Assembly: GCA_007026445.1 (NCBI GenBank)
Contig: VDMD01000066.1
Span: forward strand, 1 to 64,000
Source: Schizophyllum amplum
Taxonomy: Eukaryota > Basidiomycota > Agaricomycetes > Agaricales > Schizophyllaceae
Length of the DNA stretch: 64,000 bases
Reading direction: 5' to 3'
A program made the translations under genes and the position numbers. Shown here in pieces: positions 11,723 to 22,800 of the stretch; the first letter of the stretch is position 1; every line of letters begins with the position of its first letter. The notes beneath the pieces were generated by a model. The model saw only the letters and a list, made by a program, of their open reading frames with translations, ran no database searches and was not told the DNA's origin.

Positions 11723-13622
11723 CTATAATGTCGCTAGTGCATCCCGAACTGCACCCCATAGGAGGCGGTCGCGACGTTTCGGCGCCGCGTTCAAGTAGTT
11801 CAGGGAGGGGAAGAGAGAGCGAAGGAAATTGAATACAAGAGTCGGGTAAGGGAGCGGACCGTTAAGCGGACCACAGATGCAGGCATCACGGCCTACGTTC
11901 AGCTTGCGCAGAGAGGTCTGGGACAGCGCCAGCTGCGGTCCCGCCAGCGTCGGGATAGTCGCGGCGTGGATCTGAAGACCAAGCTCTTCGAGCTTGGGAC
12001 AGTATGTCGCAAACGTTATCAGTGTGCGGAGTGTCGTTTCCGGCGATGGCACGGTGTCAGGGGAGGGATTGGCGGCGAAGCTCTGTTCGATCTTGAAGAT
12101 ACGGAGGTTGTCCCAATGAGGTACGACTACATCCCAGTCGGTGTCGCTCATCGAAAGTTCGCCTGTGGTACGTAAATCGACTTCGACCAGGCCGTGAAAA
12201 GGCATCAACGCGGTGAGATGTGCTCGCGTGATGTACCAAGTCTCCCACTCGCAATTCATGACGTTTTCGTAGATGCGCACGCGCCGCAAAACATCGGGCC
12301 GACAGGTTTCGCCCATCATGTTCAGCGCCTGTGCGATGTCCTGAGAGCCGGTTATGGTCGCTAGTTGCAAAGTGGTGTTCTCCAGATCTGGAGAACCCAT
12401 AAGCGCACACGCGAACGGGTTCCGGACGGTCAGGAAGCGCAGGCACTGTAGCGCATAGGTGGTGACGGGATCGGCAAGCACCATAATGTCCAAGTCCAGC
12501 GAACGCAGGTGCTGAGCACACGGCGTAAGCAGGATGTGGAGATCTTGCGAGTATAGCAGGCGTAGTGCGAGTGTATGGAAGGAGCCGATTTGACCGACAA
12601 TAGCACCGACGGTGGGGTCCACCAGCACACTTTGGCGCACCACGATTGGCGCTCCCATCCCTCGCTTGCAGTTCAGGTGCACGGACCGCTGGAAGAACTG
12701 AAAGTTGTTGATTAACGAGCGGTCGAGCTGATTGAATTGCGTGATGGGGCAATGAGCGACAATGGATGTGATGCCAGACTTCATGAACGGCCTTAGTAGC
12801 CTGCCGGGGAAGCCATGAAAAAGACTACAGTTGACCTCCAGGGTCCGTAGTCGAGGGAAGAGGATAAGTGAGTGTGCCTGGTCTAATGATGCAGCGGCCG
12901 TCTTGAAGACGTCGTACTTCAAGAAGGCTGAGTTCGGATGAAAGGTGTCGAGCTTGCAGTCTACCCGGAAGTCATTGATGGGATGTAGCAGCAGTGTCCT
13001 GACGTGCCCCGCAAGTCGAAGTATGCTTGGATGAGCGCGCCATATGGTCGTCGGGAGATCACCAATTTGTTCCTGTCAGGTATGAGAACAGTCAGTGATA
13101 CATAACAGCATGCAGACGAATAAGCTAGCCTACTCACCAGGCAAACTACATCTTCTTTACGATGCGTATATGGACAGACGGGCTGAAAATAAGTGTTAGA
13201 GACAGCTACCGTTTTGAAAGAACTAGCAGCGCATACGACAGACTGTGGCCCGTAGACTATCTCAACCGAATTGAGCAGACGAAGGAGCGGTGCCAGGGAC
13301 GGAAGGTCACGCCATATCATAGCCTCCACAATGACTTGCCAGCGTGTGCTAACGCGGACGAGGGCTACAAGATCCTGCATGTCCAGCAAGCAGGCGATCC
13401 CGTGCAGTGTCTCGGTGGGAAGGTGGCCAATGTTTACCGGAGACCGGGGGACGATTACAGCGACAGGAGGAGTCTACGTTCAAGGCAACGCGTCAACGCC
13501 GTCCGATAACATTGAAGTTGAACATGGACACGGGTACGTACGGCCCATAAAGCACTTATTCCGCCGGGGAGCCTGTCACAGAAGGAGCGACAAACGCGGG
13601 CCACATCGACAAAGACGTTCAT
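11723..13622 (-). CDS. F-box/leucine-rich-repeat-like protein (paralogue 2)
   Basis: Exons 13622-13542, 13473-13237, 13182-13138 and 13072-11723 (introns 68, 54 and 65 nt) encode about 570 aa. It is a clear paralogue of the gene at 2719-4655. The N-terminus MNVFVDVARVCRSFCDRLPG, the F-box stretch (GHLPTETLHGIACLLDMQDL) and the C-terminal LRR-like body align throughout, and internal exons 2 and 3 have identical lengths. It probably acts as an SCF adaptor; substrate unknown. The two copies face each other about 7 kb apart with the oxalate decarboxylase between them, which suggests an inverted duplication. Divergence is substantial at many residues, so the duplication is not recent. No frame break was found. 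Confidence 0.82.
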
Positions 13623-13844
13623 AATGAAGGCGGGAAGCAAGGAACTTGAAGGAAGGAAGGAAGATGAGACGAAGCAGATGGCAGCAGCTGTTCTGACTAA
13701 TCCAATCCAATGATACTTAAGTACTTAACTAGTTTCAAGAGGGCCACCACTGCGTGTGTCATGTGGTGAGTTAGGAAATGGGGCTGAAGCCCACGTGGTC
13801 TACTCGTCATCAAACCAGACTCAGATCCGCCGCGAACCACGTGC

Positions 13845-13859
13845 TAGGGTTAGGGTTAG
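13845..13859 (+). repeat. Short interstitial telomere-like repeat
   Basis: TAGGGTTAGGGTTAG is about two and a half units of the fungal telomere repeat TTAGGG. It lies between the promoters or 3' flanks of neighbouring genes and could be chance, a telo-box-like site or a repair scar. Confidence 0.5.
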
Positions 13860-14108
13860 AACTGAGCCCGGTCATCAAAACAAACATTCATATGCCATTA
13901 TATCCATCCACCGCACACTATCGGATTAAAAAAATACGACGCACGTTGACTATGCGCCGTATGTTGTACCTGTATCTCATTCATCCACGCACTTTTTTCG
14001 CCTGGTCCCTAGTGACCCTGACAGGTACTGTTTAAATGAACTGCAGCGATGCCGTAGGCAGCTTGCTGGTCAAGTGATGACGGCGAATATCACGACTCGC
14101 TCGAGCGG

Positions 14109-15619
14109 CTAGAAAACAAATAAGAATACATCAAACAGGACCCGGAAGTACGCACAAGCATCCCGCCAGATGACATCCTCCCGAATAAAAACCTCCTTCC
14201 AACGGGTGTCACCGAGAACAACATCTGCCTCGTCGTACTCGCTTTCTGTAGCTTCGTCTTGGTCGTATCCTTCCACATAGACAGACACCGAGTGCGGCAG
14301 CGTACTTTCTAAGCTCCCTTGCAGTAGCTTGACATGACTCCATGCGACCTTGATTGTCCGAAGTGCTGGCATAGCGACTCCAGGAAATACAGGGGAGTCG
14401 GGGTTCCCTGGAAATCATCAGATCGAGTATTCAAGTAAATATCTAGTCACCGACCGTCGATTTTACCGCCATCTAGTATGAACGTACCCAAACAAGCGCT
14501 GCTGTCAATAAGTAGACGCCGTACAACGTCCCATTCCCGATTGCCCATCCAGCTGAATGCGCGGACGGATAGACGCGTAAGACGAAAGAAATAGAAGTTG
14601 CGCAGACGATCACGTATCCCTCCATTCATCCGGATCGTAAGACTGTGGCAAGACAGAGCAATCTTTTGCTCCAGATCGACGTCAGGCGTGTTGAAGTGAA
14701 GGTCATCCTCTTCATCAGACCATCCCGGGCCCGCTGACCACCCGCCATGTGCAGAAGACATATCGATCAAGGTCAAACTGGACAGCCGACATCCCAACGT
14801 CCTTCCGTCCCCGGGAACTGTGCGAGACAGCACGAACCGCATCCCCCACAGACCTGTGGCCTCGAAACGCACATTAGCCACAGTTCGCAGCAAGGTGTCG
14901 GCGTTCAAGGATACCCAACAACGACCCAGTGCATGCCAAGCATCGTCGGTAGGGAGTGTGAATGTGAGCGACCGGATGCCCAGTTCGCCTTCGTTGATCA
15001 GGTAGATCAACAGCTTTTCGGTTTTTGTCGTCAACTGGCTGTGGAATCTTAACGCCCGCGTATGCTGCCCCAACATACGGCGTAAATTATCTGGATGACA
15101 TTAAATTATCAAAGGTATGAGCCGAATGTTGTGGCTTCGACTTACCCGCGCTGGAGGTCGACTGAACTGATAGCTGCGTATTCGCACGCGATCTATCTTC
15201 TTCGTGCGATGTATTTGCCACGATACCAAACCACGCATATAATGCCGACGCAAGTGAGACCGCTCTCGATTGAGACGCAGCCCGAGGTCCAGAAGCTGCT
15301 CGTCTTTTATTACCGTGAACAGACAAAGAGAATAAGAGAGAACAATCATACGTGTCTGGATGCGTTTATCGCGCTGGATGTCCTCCAAGTCCTCCCATGC
15401 GACCATGCTGTCCCAGACCTTATCCGATACGCAAATTTCCTTCAGACGCTCTCCCCTCGTAAAGCATGCCAGGCGTTTGCATGTCAAGCCGAGTGAGAAT
15501 GTGTCCGCTAAGCACAGTATCGCCGTTATGAGCGCCCAGACCTCTGCCGACACAGCGTACATCGCGCCCGTGCGACCTGCACTTATATCCTTGGCAATTT
15601 GATGATGGGCAATCTTCAT
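14109..15619 (-). CDS. F-box-like protein
   Basis: Four exons fit exactly in frame: 15619-15352, 15295-15146, 15090-14467 and 14407-14109 (introns 56, 55 and 59 nt), giving 446 aa. The N-terminal segment (VWALITAILCLADTFSLGLT, followed by CKRLACF) has the spacing of a degenerate F-box, as in basidiomycete F-box proteins. The remainder alternates hydrophobic segments such as IRSLTFTL and LRTIKVAW, like LRR-type bodies, with an acidic stretch (DEEDDLHF) near the middle. No paralogue occurs in the window. An SCF adaptor role is inferred only from the weak F-box. Confidence 0.62.
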
Positions 15620-15792
15620 GGTGGCGAAAAGGAACCAACGAGGGACAGCGAAAGGCCGTTCAGAGAAAAAATCGGAATTTGATATCTGTCTTTGTCATAT
15701 GTGCGGGTGCCTACATCTGTCCAGCGGAAGGGAATTCGTCAAACCGAGGACGAGGTGAGACATTTATCCGACAGGCCAGTTCTTAAACATAA

Positions 15793-16823
15793 TCATTGAC
15801 GGTCTCCATCCATCATCTCCGACTCCAACTCCAGCCTCAGAAAATTGTCGACCTCTTGCTCTTCTTGTTCGTCTTCAGATAGTTTATCGCCCAAGGTGAC
15901 GGAGGTACTTTCGACAGAGTCAGCGGATGTGAGCCTCACAGTACCCGCGAAATTGGATCCACAGCAGAAAGCCTACAACACAGGTCAGTCTGCAATACCT
16001 GATCAATGACATTGCATCACTCACCATATCCATCAACGACACGGTGCGCCCAGTGGAATCGCTTCCGCGCTGTATAGAAGCTTTCTTAAAAGCATCTCTA
16101 ATTTGTCGATGCGCCTGCCGCTCGTCTTTTGACAAGCGCCCAAAATCGGGTGGCTCGTATGATGCTCCATACGCGGGATTCAAGCGCAAGACGCGCAACA
16201 AATCTTCCGTTGTGATGTGGGGCGCGAAGAGCAGCTCATCCTATTCATTTGTCAATCTCCAGCCGTGACGCAGTCCTTTCACTGACCAATTCAGATGCCA
16301 GGGCTATGGCTTTATCTTCGTCGCGTCCGCCGCGCTCATTCCCAAACCCGTCTAACAACAAGCATGGCATACCGGGTTCGGCGAACCACGGATTGTGAGT
16401 GTCCTGAGTATGTTAGTACAGACACGCGCTAGGTAATCAACGACTCACTCCGGGCCTCATGATATTAGCCGTAGACGTCCACTTCTTCCCCGGCATTGTG
16501 AACGAGATTAGATCCGCGAAAAAGTAGAATATGCCCCGTACTGCCACGGGCGTGTCCCTGACACCACGTCGATATGGACTGGTGGTGACAGCGTACTTTG
16601 CGAAGCGCAGCTGCAATGTTTTCAGAATAAACTAATATCACCGATCAGTACGCACCATTATATTTTGGAGCTGACGCACAAGGGCCTTGCTGCCAACCAA
16701 TTGAAGCTCGTACGCTAGCGCCTCTGTGTTCACCACGCCGTCCAAGTCATCCCTCAAATGCGGCAAAGAAACTTCGACCACTGTCATAAGCTCGAGTATG
16801 TGGGAAGAGTCGTCGACGACCAT
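15793..16823 (-). CDS. Conserved-looking orphan protein with acidic C-terminus
   Basis: At least five exons can be chained in frame downward from an ATG at 16823. The pieces read HLRDDLDGVVNTEALAYELQ, then LRFAKYAVTTSPYRRGVRDT, then HNPWFAEPGMPCLLLDGFGN, then DELLFAPHITTEDLLRVLRL, then a last exon ending in an acidic tail (EDEQEEQEVDNFLRLELESE). Junctions use GTGAGT or GTCAGT donors and most are phase 0. The stop is at 15795-15793. The true start may lie upstream: an open stretch to about 17125 could be a further exon. I recognise no domain. Its head faces F-box gene A, so the two may share a short divergent promoter. Confidence 0.55.
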
Positions 16824-17077
16824 CGCACGAGCAGTACGGATATGCACGGGTGGCAGGGATTTAATTATCAACGCGCGTGCGGCCGTCGCGTGGGTAGCCA
16901 CGTGACTCGGACGATGTTGAACTTTGTCGCGCGGGAGGCGGTACAGGCAAGACACACTGATCGGCCTCCTCCCTTCCGTCCGACCTGAGTATTGTCTCGC
17001 TTTGAAAGGTCTGATAGTACATAAGACAGCAATGCAGCCGGTATTCCCGCAATCCGGTCTTCACCCCCATCGAAAAA

Positions 17078-18308
17078 AGTCAGTGCCGCGTACTCGCGCA
17101 ATAGATGGACATCTAACCTGTTCACTCAGTGCCATTCAGCGCACTACCTACAGAGCTCATCCACATGGTGGCGTGCGCATGCGACGCGGGAACGCTTCGC
17201 GCCCTTTCGCAGTCATCTTTTCACCTGCAATCAGTCGCGTATCCGGTCCTTCATCACCACTTCCTTGTGCGTTCTCCACTGGACGTCCTGTTCCTCCGCT
17301 GCAATCCACGCGTCCAGGGCATCGTACGCTCTCTCGATATTACTCTATCGGACGCACCGATTGAGTTACCCACTCTACCGTACGCGACGACGCTTAAGTG
17401 GACTTGCGAGAACAAAGACCCACACCTCCAAGCGAACGGGGTCGAAATTGCCATGGTGCTCTCCGTTCTACCGGTTCTCAAGTGTGCAATTCTTCGAGTG
17501 GACGTGGAATGTCTTACAGACATTCACCTTGGCGTCATGTTTGCAGCAGACACTCTGGAGATCCTCGACATTGCCTTCCCCTCATCAGCCCCCCGGTACG
17601 CGCACTGCTACCCAACCACCGACTACCCTCGCTTGCGCCGGCTATACCTATCTGGAGACCAATACGGCGCCATGGTCCCGTTCATCCAAGAATGTATCGC
17701 GCCGTACGCATCTCACCTGGAATACGTCAAGTTCCCGCAGTCTTGCGGGTGGGCGACATTCTGCACTGCAATAGACAGCCTTGCTCGAACGATAGCGGAG
17801 ATCGAGTTATCAGACTTTGCCGGAATGGCGATCTACGGTGCGTTTCATTGCCTCCCACCTTCTGTGGTAGTTGTTGACCTTTGACAAAGATGCGAACAGC
17901 TACGAAGAGCTCGCCTGCCTGACTACCCTCACATTCGATGTGCGCGAGGCTCAGTCGCCTATAGACGTAGTGTGGGATGCACTAACTACTTTCACGTCGG
18001 TCTTCGCCGCCAGCCGATCACTTCCGAGCCTTCGCACTATTCGTATTCGGGTTGACGCAAGCGTCTTTGTGGAGGCCTTTATCCTAGGGCGAACCGATTG
18101 GTTTATTTTTGACAGTCAACACGGCGGCGAGAGTCCTATACAGTGGCAGGCGTGGCTACCAAACGCGATGGTGTCCGGGTCCCGCATGGAATTCGAGCTC
18201 AGTTCCGTGCAACGGTTGGATTCGGACGATTATTATATGCTACGATTCGCAATGTCTGCGGCGTTGTCATCTTTAGGGGGTCACAGGCTCGCATTTGTCT
18301 TTATGTAG
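17078..18308 (+). CDS. F-box protein, family member A (start codon apparently split by intron)
   Basis: Coding exons are 17130-17837 and 17890-18308, giving about 375 aa if the initiator A comes from position 17078. The reading frame begins at an acceptor (CAG|TG) with no ATG downstream before the F-box. A donor A|GTCAGTG 51 nt upstream would create A|TG by splicing, and paralogue C at 38.5 kb shows the same arrangement. The F-box is near residues 4-40 (FSALPTELIHMVACACDAGT), followed by an LRR-like body. The 52-nt second intron sits at the homologous place in all three family members. An adaptor for SCF-type ubiquitination is the usual role of such proteins; the target is unknown. Confidence 0.7.
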
Positions 18309-18591
18309 ACGCTATCGTCGTGTAGCAATGTATGCCACAGTCTCAGGAATGCTCCACCGACGAGTTGGCCAGTGCAGTCTGACATTCGCCACCTTCCGGC
18401 GCCGAAATGAGGTCGCGTTGTCTCAGACAACAGCATATAAAAAGGTCATCTATCATGATTCTGTCCAGCCAACGTCTGAGGTCCCCCTCTCCGTACAAGA
18501 TTCTCAACGTAATCAGATGCCCTCCACACCTTCAACGACCTGACTGACTTAACGCCATACAGGTCCATTGAATTGTCACCATCCGATAGGC

Positions 18592-19790
18592 ATGTTTAAT
18601 CCCCCGCGCAACCGCGCACCCACCGTCAATCTGCAACCCGATAGCGCCACGTCTATCCAATCAGTACACGCATCGAGAATGAGTCGATACGTCGAGAACC
18701 CGACCTCGTTCGCGAAGTTCGACATCCGCTCTCACCTCGACGTCGACTTTGTACGGTCGTCCTCTGTTATAGCAGAGAGCATCCGCGACCTCCGCATTTC
18801 TATGAACGACTCGATACGCATGCTACCCGTCATGCCCAGTGTGCGCACACTCGTATGGGTGTGGGAGCAGGCCGACATAACGCAGCGCGCTTGCACTGCA
18901 GACTTGGCGTTGGTGCTCCGCAACATGACGTCTCTCGAAATCCTCGACCTCCGTGTCGACGTCGCGCTCACTATGACCATTCATCAAGCCCTCGCGTCTT
19001 CGTCACCTAGGCTGAAGCGTCTATCTATCGGGTTCCCTTCGAGCACTCCGATGGAAATTATTGGCGAACATTGGCCATCGATGCCTTCGTTGACCGACTT
19101 GGTTTTACACGACGGTCAACCTTTCGATATCGGAGCATTTGTGGCATACAGCGTAGCACCCGGCGCGCTCAACCTCGCCACGATATCCTTTCCCCCGAAT
19201 GTTACATGGGACCAGTTCTGCGTCGCCCTCTCGAGCGTAGCGGCCAGCGTGGAGCATATTCGACTTCTTCATTTTTGTGGCATCGGCCCCTACGGTGCGT
19301 TTAGGATTTAAATGGTTTGCAGTCCAGTCGTCTCACAAGTATCGCCTCAGACACTCGAGTTGGGTTTACGCTACCTAGACTCCGCACCATTACCTTAGAT
19401 CTCACGCATGGCCCTCGTAACGACCTCGGTGAGATATGGAATCAGATGGCGGTTTTTGTCGTACACTTCGTGCCTTGCCAACAGTCCCACTCGACGTGTA
19501 TTGTCGAAATCAACGTTTTGGCTGAGGATCTGATTCGTGTGTACGAATTCGGGGATTATTCCTGGTCGATTTTTACGGAACGACAAGGCGACACACTGTC
19601 GAAGGAGTGGCACGAGTGGCTGGCCAGCCTGATGGACGACTTAGGCCCATACATTTTTCTCGATTTAAAGGTGCATACGCCAGACCATATGACGAAATCT
19701 GATATCCAAGCGCTGTCGATGGCCGAAAACGCGGCCATGGAATACTTGGGCACTCGTCGCTTTTCTGTGACGGACATACCTACTCGGTAG
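18592..19790 (+). CDS. F-box-family protein, member B, F-box degenerate
   Basis: Tandem paralogue of member A. Exons 18592-19294 and 19351-19790 (intron 56 nt, same phase and place as in A and C) give about 380 aa. The start at 18592 makes exon 1 collinear with A to within one codon. The body aligns well (TLVWVWEQADITQRACTADL, LRLSIGF- and WDQFCVAL-type motifs), but the N-terminus lacks the LPxEL core of an F-box, so binding to Skp1 may be lost or the start may be misplaced. A TATA-like ATATAAAAA lies near 18435. Its stop is only 25 bp from the convergent stop of the Helitron-type helicase gene. Confidence 0.62.
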
Positions 19791-19800
19791 CCGTATATAC

Positions 19801-19814
19801 ACGACGCACGTCGT
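19801..19814. terminator. Perfect palindrome between convergent stop codons
   Basis: ACGACGCACGTCGT forms a 6-bp stem with a 2-nt loop in the 25-bp gap between the stop of F-box member B and the stop of the helicase gene. It could serve as a bidirectional 3'-end signal or be the hairpin expected near a Helitron 3' terminus, but no clean CTRR end follows it. Confidence 0.35.
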
Positions 19815-19815
19815 C

Positions 19816-22800
19816 CTATATAGATGTGTACATGGCGGCGACCGCCGTTCTCGATCCCAGCCTGCGCAGCCGGCGTACACTGCTCGATTTTCCTTCGTAG
19901 ACAAAAGCCCCGTCCTCGTCCATCCCGTCATAAGTCCAAATGTCTGTATGGCCTTTCCAAATCCGCATCGTAAAGTGGTCAGAACCATGATATATCACAG
20001 CCTTGAGCTTAAAAGATGTGCTCATATCACCAAGCTTCAGGTCAAACGCAATCTGTAGCGCGTCGCCTGGACCCTGCGGAATTCCTACCAATAAAAAAGG
20101 GCAATCTTTCAGCAAAGTAGTATAGGTCATGAGTCTGGAGTTACACGCTCGACATGGGGATACCTCGTCCGACTCGCGGTCGTTGAACCAGCGAGACATA
20201 CTGGTGAGGTACTGGGTCTGTACATTAAAGAAAGGACTGTCGAGGTACACATCGCGACAGAAGTCGCCACTGGGATGCGCGTGCGTAGCATCGACGGGGC
20301 AACAGGACCTGTATAACATAGTGTCTTCATCTGATCGAGTAGTAGTGTACAGCACTGACGGAATATCGACGAAACTCCCAAACATGAACTCTGACGGCGC
20401 GGATGTAGAAAGATAATCTCGAAGCGAATCGCGCACGGTGTTAACTCCTGCGCTAGACAACGTCCCATTCAACAGTCTAGCACGCATAGCGTGTGCAAGA
20501 GACCTCAAGACAGGAGCGTTCTGCGCCTCGAGTCGCGGTAGCCAGTTCGCCGAATCTTCACAAACAATCCACGCAAACATAGATGACACACAGTCGTACG
20601 CACAACTATTGTTATGCCACTTGGCGCCCGAAGTTAACACGGGCATACGCCGCGCCTTGGACACGCGTGCGCGTTTGTTTGGGTTCCCGTCGACAGGTGC
20701 GTTGTGCATGCGCTTACGACCTCCGTCAGCCTTCAACTCACTTATAGGAATGAAGCTATCTTCTGTGTCCCGAGTCGGTAAGCTTCCCTTACCACTCGCC
20801 TCTTGGATTATCTGCCAATCAATAGGGGCAACCTCAATGTCCTGCCACGAGTCGGGATTGATACAGTCCCCAAATTTATCAAATTTCGGTTCTTCTAACG
20901 TCCATCCAAGACTAGGAGGCATTCTAGGGGGATAAGCCTGATCTCCCATCCACCGACGGTATGCCGCGATCAAGTCTTTTCTCCGCGCTCCAAAAATCTC
21001 GTCTGGCAGTGTACCCCAATATTGCATGTATGTTATTTCGTCCAATATCTCCAGCTCCCTGAACTCTTGACGTAGAGGGCCGCTACAGCCGCCCATGATA
21101 TGTTCCGACTTAATATTTCGTAAAATCAAAGTGCGTTCAGATGTACGCCCTCGGGAAAGCGCGACGTAGCAAGCGTGGTGATTGTCCATCTTAGACAAAT
21201 CTACTACGTTGACATCCCGCGACTTTCCTTGTGATGCGTAATCGGTCATAGCAAAGTTTGGAAGGACTTCCACTTGGGTACGCTTCACAGTCACTTGAGG
21301 ATTTTTCTCGGTCCCGTACGGTACGGAACAGACAACTACGTTCGATGTCTTCACGACTGGTACCACATTTTCCTCTAGGCCAGGAATTGTGACTGCAGAG
21401 GGTGGGTCAAGCAGTTTCACGAACAGGACTTCAAGGGTGCGTTGGCCCAGATTTCCGATCCCTTCGTTCCAGTCGACTACCACAGCTTCCTGTCCCTTAG
21501 TCATGGATATCTCGGTTGCTGCGTTGCTCCGGAGCATCACAGGCATGCCACGACAGAGAGATAATTTGCCCGGTATCTTACTTTTGCAAAAAGAGTGCGG
21601 CTGCGCCCAAAGTTCGCGCTGAAGTCTACGGGGTACGGGGAGCTCGGGTGCACCGCGCCTGGTATGAAGTTTGTCTTCCGAGAAGAAGTGTACGAGTTCT
21701 TGTCCTGTCTCCTTCGCAAATCTCTCAACACCTAAATCGTTTATAGCATCCTTGCAGATATTCCACGAAGTAATAACAGAGGCATCTCTAAACACCGGAT
21801 CTGATACGGACAAGCCGTTGATGGGCTTCGCCACCCGGGAGTCAATCCACGCCAAATCCGCAGCGTCGCACGACTTGAACCGTACGTGTTCCAACGCGCG
21901 AAGCATTCGTAAATCGTCCGAGGAACCACCCCGTTGTCTGTGATTTTCTCGCAGAATCACAACTACTGTGACGTAGTGCCATAATGCCTTTCCCAAAGCG
22001 TCTTTTTGACTTGCAGCATCCGCGCTGTATCGCCCAACTGTCCGACTGTACAAAGACCGATGTTCGCCTCCAATGACAGGAGGGAGCTGCCCAAAGTCCC
22101 CCCCGAAGATAATATGTTTACCACCGAAAGGCGCATCAGACACAGCATGAGCATCGCATATACCCTTACTTATATCATACATTTGTGAGCAAGCGACCAT
22201 GGAAATTTCATCCAAGAGATAGACGTCTGTACCCATCGTTCTCTGCTTCACTTTCGCTTTTGCGAGCGCTGACATTTTTCCCTTGCGCATGCCGTTGATC
22301 CCGAGCACTGAGTGATACGTTGATCCTCCAACCAAAGCCGCGGCAGTACCTGTAGGCGCCATGACTATAAACTTGTGATCTTGCCCATAGCTTGTGATTA
22401 ATTCTTGGATCGCTTCAAATACACGAGATTTACCCGTCCCACCCAATCCTCCGATGTACATTATCAGCTGACTGGCGCCCGGGGTCAGTACATAATTGCC
22501 GACAATTCGAACAGCGCGCTCCTGATCTTCATTCAAACCGTGACGACACACAATGTCGTCTATCAGCAAAGGGCACTCGGGTGGGACATAGCGTCTCGTC
22601 AGCATCTTCTTGTTCACAATCGCCACGCCTGAGATAGGCGCACCATTGCTCAAATCAACTCGCTTCTCAACGCCAGATCCACTCATAGTTGCTAACGCCT
22701 TCGCTCTGGCATCAAAAACGTCTGCACTCCATTTACTGACCGGCTTGTTAATCGTGACACGAGCGGTTGGAGGCAGGTCTTTCGCGTACCCGCCAACATG

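Noticed and set aside
19780..19816. Helitron 3' terminus downstream of the helicase
   Set aside because: A hairpin is present, but the following tetranucleotide on the minus strand is CTAC rather than CTRR, and the F-box B coding region starts at once, so no credible element end.
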